Assembly (NCBI GenBank): GCA_014240065.1
Contig: JAAZXR010000030.1
Location: forward strand, 1 to 54,609
DNA from: Myxococcales bacterium
GTDB taxonomy: Bacteria; Myxococcota_A; Polyangia; Nannocystales; Nannocystaceae
Reading direction: 5' to 3'
DNA: 54,609 bases
Made by a program: the position numbers and the translations under genes. The notes beneath the pieces are model-generated. The model was given only the letters and a program-made list of their open reading frames with translations, made no database searches and was not told where the DNA came from. This document shows, piece after piece, positions 9,554 to 16,877 of this stretch (position 1 is its first letter; every line of letters starts with the position of its first letter).

Positions 9554-10579
9554 ATGTCGAATGAACTTACCGCCCTCGTGGAGCGAGGTATCGAGGCCAT
9601 CAGCAACGATGATTTGGACAGCGCGATGTCGGCGCTCTCGGCAGCGCGCGAGGCTGGAGGAGACGGAGACGGACGCGTTTTACATCTCGCCGGCCTCGTG
9701 GGCTGGATCCAGGGCAACCTCGACGAAGCAGCGTCCAACTTGCTGCAAGCGGTGGAGGCGGCGCCGGCCAACGCGATGATTCAGCTGGACGCCGCCGAGT
9801 TCTTATTTGTCGAGGGGGAGCTCGAAGAGGCGGAGTCGATCTTGCGGGAGTTCTTGGACCAGGCCGGGGTGACCGAGGGTCAAGATGACGCCCGCATGTT
9901 GCTCGCGCAGCTTCGGCTCGAAGACGATGACGCCGAGGAAGCGCTCGAAGTGCTCGACACAGTGGAGACCTCCAAAGACCGCATCGAGTACCTGGTGTCG
10001 CGCGGCGGGGTGTTGTTCGCCCTCGGCCGGCACGATGAGTCCATCGACATCATGTCGAAGGCGACCGACAGTGAGCCCGAAGACGCGGATTTGCACTACC
10101 AGCTCGGGGTGGTCTTGCACGCGTCGGGTCGCGCAGACGAGGCCTGCGCGCGGATGGTGAAGGTGTTGGAGCTTGATGGGGCGCAGCGCGATTCCGGGAG
10201 CGAGCTGCCTGACAGTGACGTGCGACGGGATCTCACGGAGCGGTTCGAGGCGATCCTCGAGGAGGTGCCAGAGCCGATCATGAAGCGCTTGGCGGGCGCG
10301 CCCATCACGGTGGCGACCGCGCCCACGAAGGCGCAGGTGCAAGCGGGGCTCGATCCACGCAGCGCCGTGGCCTTTGTGGGCGACGCGGCCGGGCCGACCG
10401 AGGAGGGCACCCTCGCGCAGATCGTCATCATGAGAGACCTGCTCGTGGACGCCCTCGATGAGCGAGATGAGATGAGCGAAGAAGAGCAGATTGAAGAGAT
10501 CCTCTTCGAGTCGACCCTCGTGGAGCTTCGCCGTTTCTTCGCGATGGAGGAGCTGGTCGTCGCGGGAGTGGGTGGATAA
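9554..10579 (+). CDS. TPR protein with a degenerate MMP37/DUF1025-like zincin domain
   Basis: This gene encodes 341 residues from the ATG at 9554. Residues about 1-205 are TPR-type helix pairs (GRVLHLAGLVGWIQGNLDEA, DLHYQLGVVLHASGRADEA). Residues about 215-341 resemble the small bacterial metallopeptidase-like family with HExxH (RFEAILEEVPEPIMKRL, then a strand-rich part, then EIEEILFESTLVELRRFF-like sequence). Where family members have HEIxHHFG, this protein has VELRRFFA, so both zinc-binding histidines of the HExxH motif are missing. I therefore expect a non-catalytic protein-binding module; the domain match is by eye. It ends one base before the ATG of the LeuA-like gene, so the two are co-translated. 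Confidence 0.75.
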   Translation: MSNELTALVERGIEAISNDDLDSAMSALSAAREAGGDGDGRVLHLAGLVGWIQGNLDEAASNLLQAVEAAPANAMIQLDAAEFLFVEGELEEAESILREFLDQAGVTEGQDDARMLLAQLRLEDDDAEEALEVLDTVETSKDRIEYLVSRGGVLFALGRHDESIDIMSKATDSEPEDADLHYQLGVVLHASGRADEACARMVKVLELDGAQRDSGSELPDSDVRRDLTERFEAILEEVPEPIMKRLAGAPITVATAPTKAQVQAGLDPRSAVAFVGDAAGPTEEGTLAQIVIMRDLLVDALDERDEMSEEEQIEEILFESTLVELRRFFAMEELVVAGVGG

Positions 10580-10580
10580 G

Positions 10581-11831
10581 ATGACCGACGGGAGTACAGA
10601 CAAGCTCATCTACGACTGGAACGAGCAAGAGCGTGAGGGCGCGCTGCTCACGAAGACCCCGCGGTTTGTGGACGAGAGCATCCGCGACGGGATCCAGTCG
10701 CCTTCGGTCCGCGATCCGAGCATCGACCAGAAGATGGAGATCGTGCGCCTCATGGATTCTCTCGGCATTCACGTGGTCAACCTCGGGTTGCCCGGGGCCG
10801 GGAAGCGGGCCCAAGACGACGTCGAGGCGCTGCTGAGGATGATCGTGGAGGAGAAGCTCTCCATTCGCCCGAATTGTGCGGCCCGGACCGTCGCCGCCGA
10901 CATCCAGCCGATTATCGATATTTCTCAGCGCGTGGGGATGCCCATCGAGGTCACAGCGTTCATCGGCTCCAGCCCGATCCGGGCGTACACCGAGAACTGG
11001 GAGACAGCGCGGTTGGTGCGGCATACCCAGGAGGCCATGTCTCTCGTCGTTCGGCACGGATTGCCGGCGTCGTTCGTGACCGAGGACACCACGCGCTCGC
11101 ACCCCGACACGCTCGATCGCTTGTTTCGCACGGCGATTGAAGCGGGAGCGACGCGGCTCGTGTTGTGCGACACCGTGGGCCACGCGACCCCCGATGGGTT
11201 GCGAAATCTCGTGCGGTTCACGCAGAGCGTCTTGTCCTCGATGAAGGTGGAAGACCGGGTCGAGCTCGATTGGCATGGTCACAATGATCGCGGGCTCGCC
11301 CTTCCGCTCGCGATCCTCGCCTTTGAATTGGGGGTTGATCGCGTCCACGGGTGTGCGCTCGGAATCGGGGAGCGCGTGGGGAATACGTCGATGGATCTGT
11401 TGCTGCTGAACCTCGACTTGCTCGGACAACTCGATCCCGAGCGGCATGATTTGTCACGACTTGTGGAGTACGTCTCGAAGGTCTCGGGGTACACCGGCGT
11501 GCCGATCCATCCGAGCTATCCGCTGTCTGGCGAGGATGCCTTTCGTACTGCCACGGGGGTCCACGCGGCGGCGATCATCAAGGCGCAGCGACGCGGAGAT
11601 CGCGAGCTCGCTGATCGAGTCTACTCCTCCGTGCCAGCGCGCCGCTACGGACGGGCGCAGGTGATCGAGGTCGGACACTACAGCGGGCGCTCCAACGTCA
11701 TCTGCTGGTTGTCCGAGCGAGGGATCGAGCCCGACGACGCCACGGTCGACGCGATCTTGGGGGTCGCAAAGACGAGCGATCATACGATGAGCGAAGCTGA
11801 AATCCGCGGCGTCATCGCGGGGCTCGTCTGA
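10581..11831 (+). CDS. LeuA-like acyl-CoA:2-oxoacid Claisen synthase (2-isopropylmalate/homocitrate synthase family)
   Basis: This gene encodes 416 residues from the ATG at 10581, which follows the preceding stop by one base. The TIM-barrel signatures of the HMGL-like/LeuA superfamily are present: an opening RFVDESIRDGIQSPS (family: RDGxQ), the metal-binding WHGHNDRGLA, the GNTSMD glycine-rich loop and TGVHAAAIIKA in the lid region. It is shorter than LeuA and I see no C-terminal leucine-binding regulatory domain, so feedback control by leucine is unlikely. Substrates could be 2-oxoisovalerate, 2-oxoglutarate (homocitrate) or another 2-oxoacid with acetyl-CoA. The sequence alone does not separate these, so no gene symbol is given. 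Confidence 0.85.
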   Translation: MTDGSTDKLIYDWNEQEREGALLTKTPRFVDESIRDGIQSPSVRDPSIDQKMEIVRLMDSLGIHVVNLGLPGAGKRAQDDVEALLRMIVEEKLSIRPNCAARTVAADIQPIIDISQRVGMPIEVTAFIGSSPIRAYTENWETARLVRHTQEAMSLVVRHGLPASFVTEDTTRSHPDTLDRLFRTAIEAGATRLVLCDTVGHATPDGLRNLVRFTQSVLSSMKVEDRVELDWHGHNDRGLALPLAILAFELGVDRVHGCALGIGERVGNTSMDLLLLNLDLLGQLDPERHDLSRLVEYVSKVSGYTGVPIHPSYPLSGEDAFRTATGVHAAAIIKAQRRGDRELADRVYSSVPARRYGRAQVIEVGHYSGRSNVICWLSERGIEPDDATVDAILGVAKTSDHTMSEAEIRGVIAGLV

Positions 11832-11845
11832 CGTGATTTAGGCGC

Positions 11846-13420
11846 CTACCACAGCACCTTCATCGCTTTTCGGCACTCGCGCGCGAGCGCCTCAAACAGC
11901 ACCTCGTCCTCCCAATTGCGGGGGAGCTTCGCCCGTTGGCCCGGGATGTCTCCGGGGACGCGTCTGATCGCGACCTGGAGCGGGAAAATGTCGGATCTCG
12001 ACCACTGCTGCGCGCGGATCTCCGGGGTGGACAGCTCGATCCAACCGACCGACGGATCCTTCCCCCATGTCAAAAATTGGAGCCTCGGTGCGGGGAGGTC
12101 CGGGCGGGTGGTCCCGGGCCATACGACGAGGCCGGGGCGCGCGGTCCCTTCCTTGAGTCGAAACATCGCCGGCATCGCGATGGTGTCGGCTCCGAGGGGA
12201 GTCTGATCACCGAGCGCCGCGTACGGGCGGTCGCGGAGCGTGCCGCGTGGCGCCGTGAGCATGGTGTCGGCGACGTCGCTGAGGATGTCGTCGACCCGCA
12301 GCGTCGAGAGCGGGGGACCATCTATCTTTGTCCTGGTCGGCACAAAGGACGGGGCCTTGGGCTCGGGGGCGTCTTCATGTTCGACGCGCGGGCGAGCGCG
12401 CGTGCGAACGGGCGTCCACTCCATCGACTCGACGCTTCGTTTCCACAGGTGTCCAAGTTGGCCCTGGGCGCGCGGTCCGCCCAACACCAGCGCGGCGCTC
12501 CCGTCTGGTTGTTCGACGAGGCTCATGCACGACGCGCTCTTGTCCAGAGCGTGCTCCGAGGGCGGGTATTGCTCGATGGGAGCGGGCTCGCCGTCGTCCG
12601 TGGGCGGGGCGGCGTAGCAAAATCGCTGCACGAGCCCGTGCGCTCGCAACACGTAGATGAAGTGGGCGTCACCGGCGACCGCGAAGGGGGTCAGGGGGCC
12701 CCCGCTTGGGCGGGGAAACCACGTCTGAGCGATCCGCAGGTCCGGGTGCGTGATGGCGACCGCTCCGTCCCGCGCCGCGAGGACGACGCGACCGTTCGAG
12801 GTCAGCCCGACCCGGTCGATGACCTCCGCGTCTTGGTGGACCGGGCTGGTCTCCTTGATTTTGAGTTGCGCGTATCCAGAGGGATGATGAGGATCGATCA
12901 CCCACGCGTTGGTGCCGCCGTTGGTGAAGATGGCGCGCTCGTCGGCGGTCGCGATGAGAGAGGTCACCTCTCCCTCGGATGCCTTGCGCCGGTGCGACTC
13001 GGCTCGGCCGTCTAGGTTCCACAGCAGCTGTCCGCTCGCGCCCGCCCCGCAGAGCAGGTCGGGTCGCAGCAGGCACACCTTGTCCACAAAGCCGGAGAGT
13101 TTTGAGCCGATCTTGGACAGCTGCTCTCCCCACGAGCTCCCCTCGTGGAGCAGATTTCCGCCGATCCACAGCTGACCAGAGAGGTTCTCGGCGACGCTCG
13201 GGCGGCTCGAGGGGACCGGGATTCTGCGCTGAATCGAGAGATCCTTCCGCTGAATAATGCACAGCTCGTGCGGGAGTACGACCAAGAGACGTTTGAGGTC
13301 CCGGCTGAGGTTGATCTCGAGCGGGCTGTCGTCAAGATCGAGCCCGTCGCGTCGTTGGCTCCCGACCACCGTTCGTCGGGCGCCGACTTTTCTCCGGGTG
13401 GTGGGTGTTCGCCTCGCCAC
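11846..13420 (-). CDS. Uncharacterised protein, possibly beta-propeller
   Basis: This gene encodes 524 residues from a GTG at 13420, with a weak ribosome site. The N-terminus is basic (MARRTPTTRRKVGARRT) and has no signal peptide. The middle has repeated short strand segments with turns (LLVVLPHELCIIQRKDLSIQ, GQLWIGGNLLHEGSSWGE, LTSNGRVVLAARDGAVAITH, AHFIYVLRAHGLVQRFCY), the rhythm expected of a WD40/PQQ-like propeller. The C-terminal 150 residues are Trp- and Pro-rich (FLTWGKDPSVGWIELS) and could form a separate domain. It is convergent with the LeuA-like gene (14-bp gap) and downstream of the 13553 gene on the same strand. Function unknown; coding status is well supported by length and codon use. 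Confidence 0.72.
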   Translation of the reverse strand: MARRTPTTRRKVGARRTVVGSQRRDGLDLDDSPLEINLSRDLKRLLVVLPHELCIIQRKDLSIQRRIPVPSSRPSVAENLSGQLWIGGNLLHEGSSWGEQLSKIGSKLSGFVDKVCLLRPDLLCGAGASGQLLWNLDGRAESHRRKASEGEVTSLIATADERAIFTNGGTNAWVIDPHHPSGYAQLKIKETSPVHQDAEVIDRVGLTSNGRVVLAARDGAVAITHPDLRIAQTWFPRPSGGPLTPFAVAGDAHFIYVLRAHGLVQRFCYAAPPTDDGEPAPIEQYPPSEHALDKSASCMSLVEQPDGSAALVLGGPRAQGQLGHLWKRSVESMEWTPVRTRARPRVEHEDAPEPKAPSFVPTRTKIDGPPLSTLRVDDILSDVADTMLTAPRGTLRDRPYAALGDQTPLGADTIAMPAMFRLKEGTARPGLVVWPGTTRPDLPAPRLQFLTWGKDPSVGWIELSTPEIRAQQWSRSDIFPLQVAIRRVPGDIPGQRAKLPRNWEDEVLFEALARECRKAMKVLW

Positions 13421-13552
13421 CTGAAGAGCGTACCAGATCCGCAGAGATGATCGCTTCGATCTCGCCTAGAAAGCGGGCGCGGGGAGGTGCTCAAGGGGCC
13501 CGGATACCCGCGACAGCGGGGGCAGGCCGCGTCGCCCGCCGGGGCTGAGCGA

Positions 13553-14176
13553 TCAGGCGCGAACGAGCGGTCGAATCTCGAGGAGCTCTGAGTCGGATAA
13601 TTGCGGACACAGGCCTTGGAGCGGCTCAAACAACGATAGCGCGCGGGCGAGGAATCGGTCTTGAGCGTCCCACTCCTTGTCTTCGCCGCGGAACAGGGCG
13701 GCGAAGCGGTCGAACGCGTCAAGAACGCGCGCGCTGCATCCGTCCGGTGTCTCCGGGGTCGCCGCGAGCGAGCCGCGGAGGGCGTCGAGTCGCGCCTCGG
13801 CTTCGACCGCACGCAACTTGACCGCGGCCTCGACCCTCGTCGGGAAGGTGAGGCCGTGGCGCTCGTGAAACAGATGGGCGGCCGCGCCGAAATGAGCCGT
13901 GGCGAGGGGCCAACAATCGTCGACCACGGCCATGCCGCCAAGGACCACGTGCGCGCTGATCGGGCACCACCGCGCGGAGCAACGCTCGACGGCCTGATCG
14001 TGTTGCCGGATCCAGCGCACCGTGCTCGAGTTTCCTAAGCGGAGGACCACTGCGCCGAGCGCGGGGATGGTGTATCCCCGCTCATATTCGATCGCGGCGC
14101 CCAGCGCGTTGGCGAACAATACGCCAGGGGACTTGTCCATCGAAGGGGTCGCGGTGGAGGGGTCAGCGGAGCTCAT
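13553..14176 (-). CDS. Uncharacterised helical protein
   Basis: This 207-residue protein (MSSADPSTATPSMDKSPGVL at the start) has no signal peptide. The first half holds a Trp/Cys-containing segment (STVRWIRQHDQAVERCSARW) and AATAHFGAAAHLFHERHG-like helices. The second half is amphipathic helices with many Ala/Glu/Arg and a C-terminal LFEPLQGLCPQLSDSELLEI. I recognise no family. It follows lpd on the same strand after 76 bases, so it may be read through from the suc operon, but nothing links it to the complex. Confidence 0.65.
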   Translation of the reverse strand: MSSADPSTATPSMDKSPGVLFANALGAAIEYERGYTIPALGAVVLRLGNSSTVRWIRQHDQAVERCSARWCPISAHVVLGGMAVVDDCWPLATAHFGAAAHLFHERHGLTFPTRVEAAVKLRAVEAEARLDALRGSLAATPETPDGCSARVLDAFDRFAALFRGEDKEWDAQDRFLARALSLFEPLQGLCPQLSDSELLEIRPLVRA

Positions 14177-14180
14177 CAGG

Positions 14181-14201
14181 GATCGGGGATCGGGGATCGG
14201 G
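14181..14201. repeat. Three 7-bp GATCGGG repeats
   Basis: Three perfect head-to-tail GATCGGG units sit between lpd and the downstream minus-strand gene, directly upstream of that gene's start. A fourth degenerate unit follows. No known role. Confidence 0.8.
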
Positions 14202-14252
14202 GGTTCGGGTGGACGGTGCGCGTCTTATCGCCGTGAGGTCGCGAGGAGCGAC

Positions 14253-15656
14253 TCAGCGATGGATCACTCGACCTCCGACGTCGAGTGCGGCCTCTTTGAC
14301 GACCTCCGCCAAGGTGGGGTGGGCGTGGACGCTTCGGGCGATGTCCTCGGCGCTCGCCGAAAATTCGACGGCGACGGCCAGCTCCGCGATGAGGGCGCCA
14401 GCGCGGGGTCCGACAATCTGCGCCCCCAAAATCCGGTCCGTGGTTTCGTGGGCGATGATCTTGACGAGGCCTTCGGTCTCGCCCAAGGCCTTCGCGCGTC
14501 CGTTGGCGGCGAAGGGGAAGGTGCCAGTCTTGATCGGTACGCCGTCTCGTTCGCACTCCGCCGAGGTGCGGCCGAGGTTCGCGACCTCGGGGTGCGTGTA
14601 GATCACGCCCGGAATCGCGGCGTAGTTCACGTGCGGGGCGAGCCCGGTCATCGACTCGACCGCGGCGACGCCCTCCTCTTCAGCTTTGTGGGCCAGCATC
14701 GGGCCGGCGATGACGTCCCCGATGGCCCACACACGTGGGATGTTGGTCTTAAATCCACCGTCGACGCGAATCCGACCGCGCTCGTCAAGCTCGAGCCCGA
14801 CGGTTTCACACCCGAGCCCGTCCGTATACGGGCGCCGTCCGACGGCCACGAGCACCTTGTCGGCGAGGAGCGTCTCCGCCTCGCCGTCGCGCTCCAACGA
14901 CACCTCCACGGCATCCTCGCGGACCGTCGTTCCCGTCACCTTCACCCCGAATTGCATGTCGAGGCCTTGTTTTTTGAAAATCTTCGCGGCGGTCTTTGAG
15001 ACGTCGGGGTCGAGGAAGGGGAGGAAGGTCGGGAGATATTCCAAGATCGTCACCTTCGCGCCGAGCCTCGCCCAGACCGAGCCCATCTCGAGCCCGATGA
15101 CGCCCGCGCCGATGACGACGAGGTGGGCGGGCACCTCGTCAAAGCACAGGGCCTCGGTGCTGGTGACGACCTGCTCGCCGTCCAGCGTGACGCCTGGGAC
15201 GGAGATCGGCGCCGAGCCGGTCGCGATGAGGATATTCTTGGTCTGGAGTGAGGCCGTGACCTCACCCGAGGCGTCGAGGACCTCGACGACGCCCGTCGCC
15301 GCGAGCCGGCCCAAGCCTTGAACTCGTTCGATCTTGTTTTTCTTGAACAAGAAGTCGACGCCGCCCGTGAGTTGTTTGACGATGCCGTCTTTGCGCTTCA
15401 GCATCTTCTTCAAATCGAGCTCCACACCCGACACGTTGACGCCGTGGGTGGAGAGTCCTCGCTTCGCCTCTGCGAATCGCTCGGAGGACTCGAGCAGGGC
15501 CTTGCTCGGGATACAGCCGACGTTGAGACAGGTGCCACCGAGGGTCGCGTCTTTCTCCACGCACGCGGTGCGCAGACCCAGCTGGGCCGCTCGGATCGCC
15601 GCGACGTATCCGCCAGGGCCGCTTCCAATGACAACGAGATCGTAGGGGTCAGCCAT
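14253..15656 (-). CDS. lpd: Dihydrolipoyl dehydrogenase (E3)
   Basis: This 467-residue protein has the family's usual length. The FAD-binding GSGPGG is at 11-16, the redox disulfide GGTCLNVGCIPSK has Cys43 and Cys48, and an NAD-binding glycine motif (VVIGAGVIGLEMGSVW) is in the centre. The C-terminal interface domain carries the active-site pair in HAHPTLAEVVKEAA. It reoxidises the lipoyl groups of SucB and passes electrons to NAD. The SucB stop TAA and the ribosome site GGAGG overlap the junction, with only three bases between the genes, so translation is probably coupled. The gene may also serve other lipoyl complexes. Confidence 0.97.
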   Translation of the reverse strand: MADPYDLVVIGSGPGGYVAAIRAAQLGLRTACVEKDATLGGTCLNVGCIPSKALLESSERFAEAKRGLSTHGVNVSGVELDLKKMLKRKDGIVKQLTGGVDFLFKKNKIERVQGLGRLAATGVVEVLDASGEVTASLQTKNILIATGSAPISVPGVTLDGEQVVTSTEALCFDEVPAHLVVIGAGVIGLEMGSVWARLGAKVTILEYLPTFLPFLDPDVSKTAAKIFKKQGLDMQFGVKVTGTTVREDAVEVSLERDGEAETLLADKVLVAVGRRPYTDGLGCETVGLELDERGRIRVDGGFKTNIPRVWAIGDVIAGPMLAHKAEEEGVAAVESMTGLAPHVNYAAIPGVIYTHPEVANLGRTSAECERDGVPIKTGTFPFAANGRAKALGETEGLVKIIAHETTDRILGAQIVGPRAGALIAELAVAVEFSASAEDIARSVHAHPTLAEVVKEAALDVGGRVIHR

Positions 15657-15659
15657 TTT

Positions 15660-16865
15660 TTAAACCTCCAACATCAGGCGACGAGGGTCTTCGATGGACG
15701 TCTTGATATCGACGAGGAACTGCACCGCCTCGCGACCATCGACAATTCGGTGGTCGTAGGACAGGGCGAGGTACATGATCGGGCGAATCTCCACGTTCCC
15801 GCGGACAGCCACAGGTCGCTCCACGATATTGTGCAGCCCCAGGATCCCGCTCTGCGGCGGGTTAAGGATCGGCGTGGAGAGCATGGAGCCGTAGATCCCT
15901 CCGTTGCTGATGGTGAAGGTGCCCCCGGTGAGGTCCGCGATGGTGAGCTTGTTCTTGGTGGCGAGCCCCGCGAGGCGACCGATCTCACGCTCGATGTCGG
16001 CGAATGAGCGCGCGTCCGCGTCCCGAACGACGGGGACCACGAGGCCCTTGCCTCCTCCAACGGCGACGCCGATGTCGTAGTGATCCTTGTAGATGAGCTC
16101 GTCCCCGTCGATCTCCGCGTTCACAGCGGGGCAGGACTGGAGCGCCTTCACGACGGCTTTCACGAAGAAGGACATGAAGCCCAGCTTGACCCCGTGCTTC
16201 TCGAGGAATTGATCTTTGTACGCTTTGCGGAGGGCCATGACCTCCGACATGTCACACTCGTTAAATGTGGTGAGGATCGCGGCCTCTTGCTGCGCACCCA
16301 CGAGTCGCTCCGCGATTCTCTTGCGCAGCGGGGTCATGCGTACCCGCTCCTCGCGCGCTCCCGCGGTGACGGTGGCGCTCGGCGACGGCGTGGTGGTCGG
16401 CGCAGCGGGCGTGGTCGGCGCGCGCATCACGTCCTCTTTGAGCACGCGGCCGCCGCGGCCAGAACCTTCGACTGTCGCAGGATCTACGCCCCGACGTTGA
16501 GCCTCGGCACGCGCGGCTGGCATCACCGCAGACGCGCCGTTGGAGGCGCGCGGGGCCTCGCTCGGCGCGGTGGCGGCGGGAGCGGTGGCGGCGGGAGCGG
16601 TGGCGGTCGCAGGGGCCGCCGCGTCGGCGTCGATGGTGGCGATCAGGGTGCCCACGTTGACGGTGGCGCCCTCGTCTCCCATCCGCTCGACGAGGACGCC
16701 GGCAGCAGGCGCCGGGACCTCGACTGTGATCTTGTCGGTCTCCAACTCGACGATTGGATCGTCCGCGTTGACGTAGTCGCCGACGCTACGCAGCCACGTC
16801 GCGATGATCGCCTCGGTGATCGACTCTCCGAGCTCTGGAACTTTGACCTGATTTAGTTGGGGCAT
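15660..16865 (-). CDS. sucB: Dihydrolipoyllysine succinyltransferase (E2 of 2-oxoglutarate dehydrogenase)
   Basis: This 401-residue protein has one lipoyl domain (1-77, with the lipoylated Lys45 in ETDKITVEV). An Ala/Pro/Thr linker follows, then a peripheral-subunit-binding domain (about 112-147, [19 protein letters not shown]) and a catalytic core (about 175-401, with [13 protein letters not shown] holding the active-site His). The core sequence is succinyltransferase-like rather than acetyltransferase-like. It transfers the succinyl group from SucA to CoA and is the structural core of the complex. It lies 12 bases after sucA and 3 bases before lpd. AAGGA lies 5 bases upstream of the start. 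Confidence 0.97.
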   Translation of the reverse strand: MPQLNQVKVPELGESITEAIIATWLRSVGDYVNADDPIVELETDKITVEVPAPAAGVLVERMGDEGATVNVGTLIATIDADAAAPATATAPAATAPAATAPSEAPRASNGASAVMPAARAEAQRRGVDPATVEGSGRGGRVLKEDVMRAPTTPAAPTTTPSPSATVTAGAREERVRMTPLRKRIAERLVGAQQEAAILTTFNECDMSEVMALRKAYKDQFLEKHGVKLGFMSFFVKAVVKALQSCPAVNAEIDGDELIYKDHYDIGVAVGGGKGLVVPVVRDADARSFADIEREIGRLAGLATKNKLTIADLTGGTFTISNGGIYGSMLSTPILNPPQSGILGLHNIVERPVAVRGNVEIRPIMYLALSYDHRIVDGREAVQFLVDIKTSIEDPRRLMLEV

Positions 16866-16877
16866 GATGTCCTTGAT

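Noticed and set aside
14022-14999. A 325-codon plus-strand ORF
   Set aside because: Antisense to lpd; composition of a shadow frame.
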